DNA from: Thiotrichaceae bacterium | Lineage (GTDB): Bacteria; Pseudomonadota; Gammaproteobacteria; Eutrophobiales; Eutrophobiaceae | Length of the DNA stretch: 49,352 bases | NCBI GenBank assembly: GCA_012960105.1 | Contig: DUBV01000114.1 | Span: 1 to 49,352 of the forward strand | Direction of reading: 5' to 3' | Shown: piece by piece, positions 39,511-49,352 of the stretch | Layout of the letters: each line of letters opens with the position of its first letter | How positions within the stretch are numbered: the stretch's first letter is position 1 | Notes under the pieces: model-generated | Told to the model about the DNA's origin: nothing | What the model saw: only the letters and a program-made list of their open reading frames with translations | The model's database searches: none | Position numbers and translations under genes: made by a program

Positions 39511-39885
39511 TTAGGATTTAGGTCGTTTCGTACCGTATTTAGAACGACCCTGACGTCTATCAGCTACACCCGAAGTATCCAAAGTACCTCGAACTGTATG
39601 ATATCGAACACCTGGTAAATCCTTCACACGACCACCACGAATCAGGATAACTGAATGTTCCTGTAAGTTATGGCCTTCACCACCAATGTAAGTGGTCACT
39701 TCATGACCATTAGTCAATCTAACACGAGCTACTTTTCGCAGTGCAGAGTTTGGTTTCTTAGGTGTTGTTGTATACACACGTGTACACACACCTCGTCTTT
39801 GAGGACAAGCCTCTAAAGCGGGCACTTTGCTCTTTGCTACTTGTCGCTTTCGCGGGTTCCGGACTAATTGGTTAATTGTTGTCAT
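39511..39885 (-). CDS. rpsL: 30S ribosomal protein S12
   Basis: S12 monitors codon-anticodon pairing. The 124-residue protein begins T-T-I-N-Q-L-V-R and has the [12 protein letters not shown] loop with K43 and [14 protein letters not shown] with K88: both residues are wild type, so no streptomycin-resistance change is seen. D89 is the target of beta-methylthiolation in many bacteria. First gene of the str group. Confidence 0.99.
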   Translation of the reverse strand: MTTINQLVRNPRKRQVAKSKVPALEACPQRRGVCTRVYTTTPKKPNSALRKVARVRLTNGHEVTTYIGGEGHNLQEHSVILIRGGRVKDLPGVRYHTVRGTLDTSGVADRRQGRSKYGTKRPKS

Positions 39886-40032
39886 AAAATTATCTTATAT
39901 TTCAATTTGTTAAGTGCGCAGATTGTCCCACTCACCTGAACTGTAGTATCCAAAAATGAATACACATAACTTCTTAAGAGTACAGACTAGTGCAGAATTC
40001 CTTCGGATATCCTAGGGGTTTTATCTGACTTA

Positions 40033-40059
40033 TCGCCGAACCATCTAAAATTCGCCGAA
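40033..40059. repeat. Direct repeat TCGCCGAA in the rpoC-rpsL gap
   Basis: TCGCCGAA occurs at 40033-40040 and again at 40052-40059, 19 bases apart, within the 287-base gap upstream of rpsL. Near-helical spacing (just under two turns) could suit a regulator, or an rpsL upstream element. I see no clear -35/-10 pair for rpsL. Confidence 0.35.
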
Positions 40060-40082
40060 ATTTCCAGTACTTAAAATAAAAT

Positions 40083-40112
40083 GACAGACTGAGAATACTG
40101 ACTCAGTCTGTC
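40083..40112 (-). terminator. Terminator-like hairpin downstream of rpoC
   Basis: Perfect 11-base stem GACAGACTGAG / CTCAGTCTGTC with an eight-base loop. In the minus-strand sense it is followed by ATTTTATTTT, so it can end rpoBC transcripts, 60 bases after the rpoC stop. It precedes the rpsL region, so str must have its own promoter or rely on readthrough. Confidence 0.8.
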
Positions 40113-40128
40113 AAAGAGGCGGGATTTT

Positions 40129-40159
40129 ATGTCCTTGGTGATGATCATGTCAAGGACAT
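40129..40159 (-). repeat. Second hairpin immediately after rpoC
   Basis: ATGTCCTTG (40129-40137) and CAAGGACAT (40151-40159) form a nine-base stem starting 14 bases after the rpoC stop. No T-run follows, so it is more likely an mRNA 3'-protection or pausing element that works with the stronger hairpin downstream. Confidence 0.6.
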
Positions 40160-40172
40160 TACAGCTTATTTT

Positions 40173-43100
40173 TTAAGTTCCTGTCGTACCCTCTGCCGCT
40201 TCAGATTCAGAATCAATCGGCGGCAATTCAACTTCCTCGATTTCTACGTTTTCTACAACTACTTCTGGTGCATTTTTAGCCGCTAAACGCTCTTTACGCT
40301 CCGCGTGGTAGGCAAGACCGGTACCCGCAGGAATTAGACGTCCAACGATGACATTTTCCTTTAATCCGCGCAATATATCACGCTTACCACAGACACTAGC
40401 CTCAGTAAGTACGCGTGTAGTCTCCTGGAATGACGCCGCAGAGATGAATGATTCCGTAGAAAGCGATGCTTTGGTAATACCTAATAATATAGGTACCCAC
40501 TCAGCAGGTTTCTTGCCTTCAGCTTCGATACGTTCATTTTCTTCCAATACTCTTGAACGCTCCATTTGTTCGCCTCTGAGGAATGCAGTATCACCAGCAC
40601 TGGTAATTTCTGCCTTACGTAGCATTTGTCGTACGATAACTTCAATATGTTTATCGTTAATTTTCACACCTTGCAGACGATAAACTTCTTGTATTTCACT
40701 GCTGATGAAGTCGTATAAGGCTCGAACACCTTTGAGCCTGAGGATGTCATGTGGTGTAGGAGGTCCATCAACGATGTTTTCGCCTTTAACTACATGCTCA
40801 CCTTCAAATACACTGACATGACGCCATTTTGGAATAAGCACTTCATAAACATTGTCTTCACCTTGTCCAGTGATAACAATTCTTTGCTTACCCTTGGTTT
40901 CTTTACCAAAACTAATGATTCCTGAAATTTCTGCCAATACAGCAGGTTCTTTTGGCTTACGAGCTTCAAATAAATCGGCAACTCGAGGAAGACCACCAGT
41001 AATATCACGAGTTTTCAGAGATTCTTGAGGTAGCCGCGCGATAACATCACCAATTTTAACTTCTTTACCATCACTTACATTAATAAGAGCTCTTGCTGGT
41101 AGTAGATAATGAGCCGCTTGTTCCGTACCAGGAATCATGAGGTCTTCACCATTTTCATCAACCAACCTAACTGTCGGACGCAAGTCTTTGGCAGTTGATG
41201 CTCGTTGTTTTGGATCCATGATTATAATATTGGTCAAACCCGTAATGTCATCTGTTGTACGAGTAACCGTAACACCTTCAACAATATCGGAAAATTGAAC
41301 AACACCTTTAACTTCTGTAATAACTGGATGTGTATGAGGGTCCCAAGATGCAATTTGCTGCCCTGGCTCTGTCTTATCATTGTCACCTACGGTTAAAACA
41401 GCACCGTAAGGTACTTTGTAGTGTTCACGTTCACGGCCAGTTTCGTCGCGAACCACAATTTCACCTGAACGAGAGATAACCACTTTATTACCACTATCCT
41501 GTTCCAGTGTTTTAATATTTTGTAAATACACCGTGCCGCCATTCTTCACTTCAATACTGCTAACTGCGGCTGCTCGTGATGCGGCACCACCAATATGGAA
41601 GGTACGCATGGTCAACTGTGTACCCGGTTCACCAATTGATTGTGCTGCTATAACACCCACTGCTTCACCAATATTAACCAGATGTCCACGACCTAAATCA
41701 CGGCCATAACATAGTCGACAGGTGCCATAACGACTCTCACAAGTAATTGTTGAACGTACTACGGCCTGATCCACGCCTTTAACATCAAGTAATTCTACCC
41801 AATGCTCATCTAGTAAAGTTCCCGCTTTAGCAATAACATCACCTTCAACATTAATCGCATCTCTTAATAAGACTCGACCAAGTACAAGTTCTCTTAAAGG
41901 CTCGATTACATCACCACCCTCAATAATAGGACTCATTTCCAAACCTTCTTCGGTGCCACAATCTTCTTCAGTAACAACCAAATCCTGAGACACATCAACC
42001 AAACGACGCGTCAAATAACCTGAGTTCGCTGTTTTTAACGCGGTATCAGCAAGACCTTTACGCGCACCATGTGTCGAAATAAAGTACTGAAGTACGTTAA
42101 GACCTTCACGGAAATTCGCCGTAATCGGTGTTTCAATAATTGAACCATCCGGTTTTGCCATCAAACCACGCATACCGGCTAATTGTCTGATCTGTGCTGC
42201 CGATCCTCGTGCACCAGAATCAGCCATCATATAAATTGCGTTGAAAGAAGCTTCCTCTACTTCCTTACCGTCAATATCTGTTTTCAAATCGACGCTCAAT
42301 TTATCCATCATCGCTTTAGCAACTTGATCATTAGTACGCGACCAAATATCGATAACCTTGTTATAACGTTCACCATCGGTAATTAAACCAGAGGCATATT
42401 GTTCTTCAAAGCTTTTAACCTGATCTTGTGCTTTACCGATAATCTCATCTTTATCTTCAGGAATAACCATGTCTTCGATACCAATAGACACACCTGCACG
42501 CGTAGAATATTTAAAACCGGTGTACATTAATTGATCAGAAAAGATTACCGTCTCTTTTAATTCCAGTCTTCTATAGCAAGAGTTAACTAGTTGAGAAATG
42601 GTTTTTTTCGTCATTATCTTATCGATATATTCGAAAGGTATCCCATCAGGCAAGATGCGTGATAACAATGCACGTCCTGCTGTTGTGTCATAACGTTTAT
42701 GAGTTACTGTTTTTTCACCATTCACATCAACAGCTACTTCACGTATACGCACCTTGATTCGCGCCTGCAAAGAAACTATGCCGCTTTCGTAAGCACGGTT
42801 TACTTCGTTAATATCAACAAAAGCCATATTCGTGCCTTTTGCTTCAACAGATTCGCGTGTCAAATAATAGAGACCTAGTACAACATCCTGTGTAGGAACA
42901 ATAATTGGTTCACCGTTAGCCGGTGACAAGATGTTATTAGTCGACATCATCAATGTACGAGCTTCTAACTGTGCTTCTATAGACAATGGCACATGTACCG
43001 CCATTTGATCACCATCAAAGTCAGCGTTAAATGCAGTACAAACTAATGGATGTAACTGAATTGCTTTACCTTCAATCAATACAGGTTCAAATGCCTGTAT

Positions 43101-44399
43101 ACCTAATCTATGTAATGTCGGTGCACGGTTAAGCATGATCGGATGTTCACGAATAACTTCTTCCAATACATCCCAAACTTCAGATCCTTCACGCTCAACT
43201 AATTTTTTAGCGGCTTTAATGGTTGTTGCTAGGCCACGTCTTTCCAATTTACTAAAGATAAAGGGTTTAAATAATTCCAGAGCCATCTTTTTAGGAAGAC
43301 CACATTGATGCAATCGTAAGGTCGGACCCACAACAATTACAGAACGACCAGAGTAATCAACACGCTTACCTAATAAGTTCTGGCGAAAACGACCTTGCTT
43401 ACCTTTAATCATGTCTGCCAAAGATTTTAATGGCAGTTTATTGGTACCGGTAATTGCTCGGCCACGTCGTCCATTGTCAAGTAAAGCATCAACAGACTCT
43501 TGCAGCATACGTTTTTCATTACGTACGATAATGTCTGGTGCATTAAGATCTAATAAACGTTTTAAACGATTATTTCTGTTAATAACACGACGATATAAAT
43601 CATTCAGATCAGAAGTCGCAAAACGACCACCATCTAATGGAACCAAAGGACGTAATTCCGGTGGCAATACTGGTAATACCAACATCACCATCCACTCTGG
43701 TTTATTTCCAGAATTTTTAAACGCTTCTAACAACTTCAAACGCTTGGTTAATTTACGTAACTTGGTTTCAGAATTTGTATTCGGAATAATTTCACGCAGT
43801 TCTTCAATCTCATGATCAAGATCAATTGATTTAAGAAGAGAGCGAATTGCTTCTGCACCCATCTTTGCTTCGAACTCATCACCATATTGCTCGATTGCCT
43901 CAAGATAGTTTTCTTCCGTCAGCATTTGACCTTTTTCAAGCTCGGTCATGCCAGGTTCAATCACAGCATAAGCTTCGAAATAGAGTATGCGTTCAATTTC
44001 ACGCAAGGTCATATCCAGCATCAAACCCATACGTGAAGGTAATGATTTTAGAAACCAGATATGCGCAACCGGGCTAGCCAAATCAATATGACCCATGCGT
44101 TCGCGTCTTACCTTTGAAAGCGTGACTTCAACACCACACTTTTCACAAACGACGCCGCGATGCTTAAGCCTTTTGTATTTTCCACACAAACATTCGTAAT
44201 CCTTTACTGGACCAAATATTTTGGCACAAAAAAGACCGTCGCGCTCGGGCTTAAAGGTACGATAGTTTATCGTTTCCGGTTTTTTAACTTCTCCAAAAGA
44301 CCATGACCGAATTTTTTCAGGTGATGCTAGCCCAATAGCAATTGCATCAAATTCTTCAACCTGTCCCTGTTGCTTTAAAAGCTTAAGTAAATCTTTCAA
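40173..44399 (-). CDS. rpoC: RNA polymerase beta' subunit, TTG start
   Basis: RpoC holds the catalytic centre of RNA polymerase. The 1408-residue protein starts at TTG 44399, preceded by AGGGGG at good spacing, and reads M-K-D-L-L-K-L-L-K, the exact family N-terminus. The zinc ribbon cysteines C-L-C-G and C-E-K-C are near 70-88; the catalytic N-A-D-F-D-G-D is at 458-464 with D460, D462 and D464; the second zinc site C-x6-C-x2-C is present near 890. No intein or split. rpoB lies 83 bases upstream. Confidence 0.99.
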   Translation of the reverse strand: MKDLLKLLKQQGQVEEFDAIAIGLASPEKIRSWSFGEVKKPETINYRTFKPERDGLFCAKIFGPVKDYECLCGKYKRLKHRGVVCEKCGVEVTLSKVRRERMGHIDLASPVAHIWFLKSLPSRMGLMLDMTLREIERILYFEAYAVIEPGMTELEKGQMLTEENYLEAIEQYGDEFEAKMGAEAIRSLLKSIDLDHEIEELREIIPNTNSETKLRKLTKRLKLLEAFKNSGNKPEWMVMLVLPVLPPELRPLVPLDGGRFATSDLNDLYRRVINRNNRLKRLLDLNAPDIIVRNEKRMLQESVDALLDNGRRGRAITGTNKLPLKSLADMIKGKQGRFRQNLLGKRVDYSGRSVIVVGPTLRLHQCGLPKKMALELFKPFIFSKLERRGLATTIKAAKKLVEREGSEVWDVLEEVIREHPIMLNRAPTLHRLGIQAFEPVLIEGKAIQLHPLVCTAFNADFDGDQMAVHVPLSIEAQLEARTLMMSTNNILSPANGEPIIVPTQDVVLGLYYLTRESVEAKGTNMAFVDINEVNRAYESGIVSLQARIKVRIREVAVDVNGEKTVTHKRYDTTAGRALLSRILPDGIPFEYIDKIMTKKTISQLVNSCYRRLELKETVIFSDQLMYTGFKYSTRAGVSIGIEDMVIPEDKDEIIGKAQDQVKSFEEQYASGLITDGERYNKVIDIWSRTNDQVAKAMMDKLSVDLKTDIDGKEVEEASFNAIYMMADSGARGSAAQIRQLAGMRGLMAKPDGSIIETPITANFREGLNVLQYFISTHGARKGLADTALKTANSGYLTRRLVDVSQDLVVTEEDCGTEEGLEMSPIIEGGDVIEPLRELVLGRVLLRDAINVEGDVIAKAGTLLDEHWVELLDVKGVDQAVVRSTITCESRYGTCRLCYGRDLGRGHLVNIGEAVGVIAAQSIGEPGTQLTMRTFHIGGAASRAAAVSSIEVKNGGTVYLQNIKTLEQDSGNKVVISRSGEIVVRDETGREREHYKVPYGAVLTVGDNDKTEPGQQIASWDPHTHPVITEVKGVVQFSDIVEGVTVTRTTDDITGLTNIIIMDPKQRASTAKDLRPTVRLVDENGEDLMIPGTEQAAHYLLPARALINVSDGKEVKIGDVIARLPQESLKTRDITGGLPRVADLFEARKPKEPAVLAEISGIISFGKETKGKQRIVITGQGEDNVYEVLIPKWRHVSVFEGEHVVKGENIVDGPPTPHDILRLKGVRALYDFISSEIQEVYRLQGVKINDKHIEVIVRQMLRKAEITSAGDTAFLRGEQMERSRVLEENERIEAEGKKPAEWVPILLGITKASLSTESFISAASFQETTRVLTEASVCGKRDILRGLKENVIVGRLIPAGTGLAYHAERKERLAAKNAPEVVVENVEIEEVELPPIDSESEAAEGTTGT

Positions 44400-44422
44400 G
44401 GTTTGCCCCCTATGGAGATTTG

Positions 44423-44440
44423 TTCGGATAACAATCCGAA
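44423..44440 (-). repeat. Hairpin in the rpoB-rpoC gap
   Basis: TTCGGAT / ATCCGAA, a seven-base stem with a four-base loop, about 25 bases before the rpoC start in transcription sense and upstream of its ribosome site. No T-run, so not a terminator; it could aid mRNA processing or translation of rpoC. Confidence 0.55.
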
Positions 44441-44482
44441 AATCAAAACATTAATATTCATTTCTATCATTCTGGTCAGTGA

Positions 44483-47400
44483 TTACTCGTCAAGTTCGAT
44501 ATCGATGCCTAACGATCGAATTTCTTTAACCAATACATTGAAAGATTCAGGCATGCCTGCTTCCATCTGATGATTACCATCAACAATGTTTTTATACATT
44601 TTGGTACGACCATTCACGTCATCTGATTTAACCGTCAGCATTTCTTGCAAGGTATATGCAGCGCCATAAGCTTCAAGTGCCCACACTTCCATTTCACCAA
44701 AACGCTGCCCACCAAATTGAGCTTTACCACCCAATGGTTGTTGTGTAACCAGACTGTATGGTCCCGTTGAACGTGCATGCATTTTGTCATCAACCAGGTG
44801 ATTCAGTTTAAGCATGTACATGTAACCAACAGTTACTCGACGTTCAAAGACATCACCAGTACGACCATCATATAAAGTCATTTGTCCATCTTCAGGAAGA
44901 TCAGCCAATTTCAACATTGCCTTAATTTCTTCTTCAGAAGCACCATCAAAAACAGGCGTCGCCATAGGCACACCGCCTTTTAAGTTGTGTGCTAACTCAG
45001 TAATTTCTTCATCCGTAAATGAATCCAGATCTTCTTTCTTACCACTGGTGTTATAGATTTTATTAAGTAACTGGCGAATTTCTGCAGTTTTAGCTTGTTG
45101 CTCAAGCATCTTACCAATCTTGATACCAACACCTTTTGCAGCCCATCCTAAATGAGTTTCCAAAATCTGGCCGACGTTCATTCGAGAAGGAACACCTAGT
45201 GGATTCAATACTACATCTACCGGCGTGCCATCTTCCATATGCGGCATATCTTCAACAGGAACGATTATAGAAATAACACCTTTATTACCATGACGACCCG
45301 CCATTTTGTCACCCGATTGTATGTGACGTTTAACAGCCACATAAACCTTAACCATTTTCAATACACCTGGCGCAAGATCATCACCCGAAGTTATCTTCGA
45401 ACGTTTTTCTTCAAAACGTCGGTCAAAATCTTCTTTTAATGCAGTAAATTGTTCCGCAGCATCTTCCAATAATTTATTTGCCTTATCATCTTTAAGACGA
45501 ATTTCGAACCATTTATCATTCGAAGTTTCATCAAGATAATCTTTAGTGATTTTATCACCTGCGCTTAGTCCAGATGGACCACCCGCAGCAACTTTACCGG
45601 TTAATAGCGTTTCAACACGTTGATAAACACCGGCTTCCATAATTCTAAGTTGGTCATTTAGATCTTTTCTTACGCTGTTTAATTCAGACTCTTCAATCTC
45701 AAGTGCACGCGCATCTTTTTCAACACCATCACGAGTGAAAACTTGCACATCGATAACGGTACCATTCATGCCTGAAGAAACACGTAAAGAAGTATCTTTA
45801 ACGTCAGAAGCCTTCTCACCAAAAATAGCCCTGAGTAGTTTTTCTTCCGGTGTAAGCTGCGTCTCACCCTTAGGTGTAACTTTACCAACCAAAATATCAC
45901 CAACATTCACTTCAGCACCGATATAAACAACACCAGACTCATCCAGCTTGTTCAATGCACTTTCACTGACGTTTGGAATATCAGAAGAAATTTCTTCAGA
46001 ACCTAATTTTGTATCGCGAGCTACACAGCTCAATTCTTCGATATGAATTGTTGTGTAGCGATCTTCCTTAACCAATTTTTCGGATAAAAGAATTGAATCC
46101 TCAAAGTTGTAACCATTCCACGGCATGAAAGCAACCAGCATGTTCTGACCTAATGCCAACTCACCCATGTCTGTAGAGGGGCCATCGGCAAGTACATCAC
46201 CTTTGACAATTTCATCACCAGGCTTCACCAATGGTTTTTGGTTAATACAGGTGTTTTGATTAGAACGGGTATATTTAGTCAGGTTATAGATATCTACACC
46301 AGGCTCACCAGCAACAACTTCATCATCATTCACACGTATTACAATTCGACTAGCATCAACCGAATCAATAATACCGCCACGTTCTGAAACTACGGTAACA
46401 CCCGAGTCGATTGCTACGCGTCTTTCCATTCCCGTGCCGACTAATGGCTTATCCGCTCTTAAGGTTGGTACAGCTTGACGTTGCATGTTGGAACCCATCA
46501 ATGCACGGTTCGCATCATCATGTTCCAAAAATGGAATCATTGAAGATGCAACAGAAACGATTTGTCGTGGTGACACATCCATATAATCAACTTTGTCTGG
46601 GGTAGACATAGCAAATTCATTTTTATGACGACAAGAAACCATCTCATCAAGTAGCTTACCTTTTTCATCTAAAGTTGCATTTGCTTGAGCAATAACAAAG
46701 TCACCTTCATCGATAGCTGATAGATATTCTATGTCAGTAGTCGCGACACCATTGTTAACCTTACGGTAAGGTGTTTCCAGAAAACCATAGGAATTCGTTC
46801 TTGCATAAATAGCCAGAGAATTAATCAAACCAATATTCGGGCCTTCCGGTGTCTCAATAGGACAAACACGACCGTAATGCGTTGGATGTACGTCACGTAC
46901 TTCAAAACCAGCACGCTCACGTGTCAAACCCCCCGGGCCTAACGCAGAGATACGTCGTTTATGAGTAATCTCTGATAATGGATTATTTTGATCCATGAAC
47001 TGCGACAACTGACTAGAACCAAAAAATTCTTTTATTACAGCTGAAACAGGTTTGGCATTGATAATTTCTTGTGGCATCAAACCTTCCGATTCAGCCAGAC
47101 TTAAACGTTCTTTAACTGCACGTTCAACTCGAACCAGACCAACACGGAATTGATTCTCAGCCATTTCACCAACACTACGTATACGGCGATTACCAAGATG
47201 ATCAATATCATCAACACTGCCTTTACCGTTACGAATGTCCAGTAGTACCGTCATTACTGCAACAATGTCTTCATTAGAAAGTATTTTTTCGCCTTCCACT
47301 TCCTTACGACCAACGCGACGATTAAATTTCATACGTCCAACTTTAGATAAGTCATAACGATCCGGACTAAAGAACAAATTCTTGAATAAGTTTTCGGCAG

Positions 47401-48574
47401 CATCCTTTGTTGGTGGTTCACCAGGTCGCATCATGCGATAAATTTCAACCTGAGCTTCTAACTGATTATTACTTGGATCAGCCCGTAAGGTATTCGCTAT
47501 AAAAGGACCACTATCGAGATCGTTCGTATAGATAGTTTCTAACTCAATTGCTTTACCTTTATGCTCAACAATTTTCTCTAGCAGTTCTTCAGTAATCTCT
47601 GTATTCGCAGGGAATTCAATTTCACCGGTTTCTTCATCAACGATATCAACAATATCTTTGGCGACAACTTTACCAATCAGGAATTCGGCAGGAACTGTTA
47701 ACGAAGTTAAACCTGCTTTTTCAATTTCGCGAATATGACGCGCCGTTATACGACGATCTTGTTCAACAATGACCTTGCCACTTTTGGTTTTAATATCAAA
47801 CGATGCAGTTTCACCACGTAATCGTTCTGCAACCAGCTTCAGAGTGATACCTTTACTGTTGATTTTGAACGTGTCAGTTTCAAAGAAAATATCTAAAATT
47901 TCTTCAGTAGAAAAACCCAATGCACGTAACAATATAGTCGCGTGTATTTTACGACGACGATCGATACGACAATAAACTAAATCTTTTGCATCAAATTCAA
48001 AATCTAACCAAGAACCACGGTAAGGAATCACTCGTGCTGAATAAAGCAATTTTCCTGAGGAATGTGACTTGCCTTTATCATGTTCAAAGAACACGCCAGG
48101 CGAACGATGCATCTGCGAAACAATAACTCGCTCGGTACCATTAATGACGAAAGTACCTGTGCGAGTCATTAATGGCATCTCACCCATGTACACTTCTTGC
48201 TCTTTAATATCTTTAACAACCTTGTTGTTAAGTCCTGCTTCCTTATCATAAATAATCAGACGGACTTTAACGCGCAATGAGGAAGCATAAGTTAATCCTC
48301 TAAGCTGACATTCTTTTACATCAAATACGGGAGTACCTAGCTTATAGCTTACGTATTCAAGAGCTGCGTTACCTGAAAAGCTAACGATAGGAAAAACAGA
48401 CTTGAATGCGGCTTGCAAACCAATGTCTGTTCGGTCTTCAGGTTTAGTGTCTACTTGTATGAATCGAGCAAACGACTCAAGCTGAGTCGCAACCAGATAA
48501 GGTATCTCCATAACACTGGTGCGCTTTCCAAAATCCTTGCGGATACGTCTTTTTTCAGTATAGGAATAGGCCAT
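44483..48574 (-). CDS. rpoB: RNA polymerase beta subunit
   Basis: RpoB forms one side of the polymerase cleft. The 1363-residue protein begins [10 protein letters not shown]-like (here [11 protein letters not shown]) and ends [10 protein letters not shown]. The rifampicin region [16 protein letters not shown], then [12 protein letters not shown], is wild type. No fusion to rpoC (which occurs in some epsilonproteobacteria) and no intein. Confidence 0.99.
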   Translation of the reverse strand: MAYSYTEKRRIRKDFGKRTSVMEIPYLVATQLESFARFIQVDTKPEDRTDIGLQAAFKSVFPIVSFSGNAALEYVSYKLGTPVFDVKECQLRGLTYASSLRVKVRLIIYDKEAGLNNKVVKDIKEQEVYMGEMPLMTRTGTFVINGTERVIVSQMHRSPGVFFEHDKGKSHSSGKLLYSARVIPYRGSWLDFEFDAKDLVYCRIDRRRKIHATILLRALGFSTEEILDIFFETDTFKINSKGITLKLVAERLRGETASFDIKTKSGKVIVEQDRRITARHIREIEKAGLTSLTVPAEFLIGKVVAKDIVDIVDEETGEIEFPANTEITEELLEKIVEHKGKAIELETIYTNDLDSGPFIANTLRADPSNNQLEAQVEIYRMMRPGEPPTKDAAENLFKNLFFSPDRYDLSKVGRMKFNRRVGRKEVEGEKILSNEDIVAVMTVLLDIRNGKGSVDDIDHLGNRRIRSVGEMAENQFRVGLVRVERAVKERLSLAESEGLMPQEIINAKPVSAVIKEFFGSSQLSQFMDQNNPLSEITHKRRISALGPGGLTRERAGFEVRDVHPTHYGRVCPIETPEGPNIGLINSLAIYARTNSYGFLETPYRKVNNGVATTDIEYLSAIDEGDFVIAQANATLDEKGKLLDEMVSCRHKNEFAMSTPDKVDYMDVSPRQIVSVASSMIPFLEHDDANRALMGSNMQRQAVPTLRADKPLVGTGMERRVAIDSGVTVVSERGGIIDSVDASRIVIRVNDDEVVAGEPGVDIYNLTKYTRSNQNTCINQKPLVKPGDEIVKGDVLADGPSTDMGELALGQNMLVAFMPWNGYNFEDSILLSEKLVKEDRYTTIHIEELSCVARDTKLGSEEISSDIPNVSESALNKLDESGVVYIGAEVNVGDILVGKVTPKGETQLTPEEKLLRAIFGEKASDVKDTSLRVSSGMNGTVIDVQVFTRDGVEKDARALEIEESELNSVRKDLNDQLRIMEAGVYQRVETLLTGKVAAGGPSGLSAGDKITKDYLDETSNDKWFEIRLKDDKANKLLEDAAEQFTALKEDFDRRFEEKRSKITSGDDLAPGVLKMVKVYVAVKRHIQSGDKMAGRHGNKGVISIIVPVEDMPHMEDGTPVDVVLNPLGVPSRMNVGQILETHLGWAAKGVGIKIGKMLEQQAKTAEIRQLLNKIYNTSGKKEDLDSFTDEEITELAHNLKGGVPMATPVFDGASEEEIKAMLKLADLPEDGQMTLYDGRTGDVFERRVTVGYMYMLKLNHLVDDKMHARSTGPYSLVTQQPLGGKAQFGGQRFGEMEVWALEAYGAAYTLQEMLTVKSDDVNGRTKMYKNIVDGNHQMEAGMPESFNVLVKEIRSLGIDIELDE

Positions 48575-48688
48575 TACAATTCCTCAATAATAGTGTTTGT
48601 TTGTAGTGAATATTCCGGCTAAATAATATTCAACTGTTACCGCTTTACACACTTTTTGTGCAAACTCGGTATTATCAATAAGCGCAAG

Positions 48689-48722
48689 AAACCAACAGAC
48701 CACATTTGTAGCCTGTTGGTTT
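48689..48722 (-). terminator. Attenuator-type hairpin between rplL and rpoB
   Basis: Stem AAACCAACAG (48689-48698) / CTGTTGGTTT (48713-48722), ten base pairs with a 14-base loop, lies in the 180-base gap between rplL and rpoB. On the minus strand it is followed by CTTGCGC, not a long T-run, which fits a partial terminator. In E. coli a partial terminator in the same place lowers rpoBC relative to the L7/L12 message. No reading frame in this gap. Confidence 0.7.
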
Positions 48723-48754
48723 TGCGTCAAGTTTATTAAGCGCTGCAATTGAAA

Positions 48755-49129
48755 TTATTTAATTTCAACTGATGCGCCAGCTTCTTCAAGCTGCTTTTTA
48801 ACATCTTCAGACTCGTCTTTGCTTACACCTTCTTTAATTGTTGCAGGTGCACCTTCAACTAGGTCTTTTGCGTCTTTCAGGCCAAGACCTGTAATAGCGC
48901 GTACTGCTTTAATTACAGCAACTTTAGCTTCACCAAAGCTGGTCATTACAACATCAAACTCGGTCTGTTCTTCTGCACTAGCACCAGCGTCTCCACCAGC
49001 CGCAGCTACAGCTACAGGTGCTGCTGCAGACACACCCCATTCATCTTCTAACTCTTTGATTAAATCAACAAGTTCAAGCACAGGCATCTGACCTAAAGCT
49101 TCTTTGATTTCGTCTTTTGAAACTGCCAT
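48755..49129 (-). CDS. rplL: 50S ribosomal protein L7/L12
   Basis: L7/L12 is the multi-copy stalk protein that recruits translation GTPases. I choose ATG 49129 (124 residues, A-V-S-K-D-E-I-K), with GGAGG eight bases upstream; a TTG at 49144 is an unlikely alternative. It has an N-terminal dimer domain, an alanine/glycine-rich hinge near 36-54 and the factor-binding C-terminal domain ending [11 protein letters not shown]. Confidence 0.98.
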   Translation of the reverse strand: MAVSKDEIKEALGQMPVLELVDLIKELEDEWGVSAAAPVAVAAAGGDAGASAEEQTEFDVVMTSFGEAKVAVIKAVRAITGLGLKDAKDLVEGAPATIKEGVSKDESEDVKKQLEEAGASVEIK

Positions 49130-49182
49130 TTTAAAATCCTCCAAAAAAATAATACTAAACTGATATATAGGTTGTTTATTGC

Positions 49183-49352
49183 TTACGCTGCTTTATCACG
49201 CTTTGCTGCAAGAACACGGGCTAATTTAGCCGGTGGTTCTGCCAAAGTGCGAACAAACATACCAAGTGGAGCAGATAACAATCCAAGTAACATAGCGCGT
49301 GCTTCATCAAGCGATGGCAAACTAGCTAACTTCTCGAGTTGAGATGGGTCTA
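49183..49352 (-). CDS. rplJ: 50S ribosomal protein L10, C-terminal part
   Basis: The last 56 codons of L10, which anchors the L7/L12 stalk. The visible part reads D-P-S-Q-L-E-K-L-A near the window edge, then the [21 protein letters not shown] segment of the stalk-binding helix, and ends A-A-K-R-D-K-A-A. The start is outside the window. rplL follows after 53 bases. Confidence 0.95.
   Translation of the reverse strand, partial: DPSQLEKLASLPSLDEARAMLLGLLSAPLGMFVRTLAEPPAKLARVLAAKRDKAA

Noticed and set aside
43411-43815. Antisense plus-strand frame of 134 codons within rpoC
   Set aside because: Shadow of the conserved rpoC reading frame with no family resemblance; the same holds for other plus-strand frames inside the ribosomal array.
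44483-48574. Intein or resistance mutations in rpoB, rpoC or rpsL
   Set aside because: Lengths are normal and the rifampicin region and S12 K43/K88 are wild type.

Overview
The window is chromosomal DNA of an AT-rich gammaproteobacterium. The evidence is the gene order mrdA-rodA-mltB-rlpA-dacA-dat with ybeD-lipB-lipA nearby, proteins close to the E. coli type (YadG/YadH, RpoB/RpoC, EF-Tu), and zinc-free S14 beside zinc-type L36. Genus cannot be read from the sequence alone. I saw no rRNA, tRNA, CRISPR array, prophage or insertion sequence.

Layout. (1) 1-2822: the tail of an M23 peptidase gene (+) meets a minus-strand operon ybeD-lipB-lipA-ydcF-like (lipoate attachment plus a DUF218 envelope protein). 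(2) 2823-6400: a plus-strand block with a DUF4389 membrane protein, a protein with two cyclic-nucleotide-binding domains, and the yadGH-type ABC exporter. It splits the usual mrd/lip neighbourhood in two. (3) 6419-16133: one minus-strand run of ten tightly packed genes, mreB-mreC-mreD-mrdA-rodA-mltB-rlpA-dacA-dat-queD. This holds almost the whole cell-elongation machinery: the MreB scaffold, MreCD, PBP2-RodA synthase, lytic transglycosylases and PBP5-type carboxypeptidase. (4) 16381-19601: gatCAB (+), the tRNA-dependent amidotransferase, divergent from mreB. (5) 19711-21850: accessory genes (-), namely a TagD-like cytidylyltransferase, a CDP-alcohol phosphotransferase and a SAM hydroxide adenosyltransferase. 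(6) 21851-22219: a gene-free stretch of stacked inverted repeats ending in the terminator of the ribosomal array. (7) 22220-49352: a 27-kb minus-strand array in the order rplJ(partial)-rplL-rpoB-rpoC, rpsL-rpsG-fusA-tuf, S10 operon, spc operon, alpha operon (ending rpoA-rplQ). tuf and rpsJ are only 8 bases apart, so str and S10 are probably co-transcribed.

Most of the window is conserved core machinery with intact motifs. The points worth a second look are small: mreC appears to start at a rare ATT codon; a 120-base near-symmetric palindrome lies just past the terminator after rplQ; a cytidylyltransferase/CDP-alcohol phosphotransferase pair has unusual active-site spacing; a CRP-like site lies upstream of the tandem cyclic-nucleotide-binding gene; and the plus-strand block interrupts a conserved cluster. 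I do not see a clearly new multi-gene system here.
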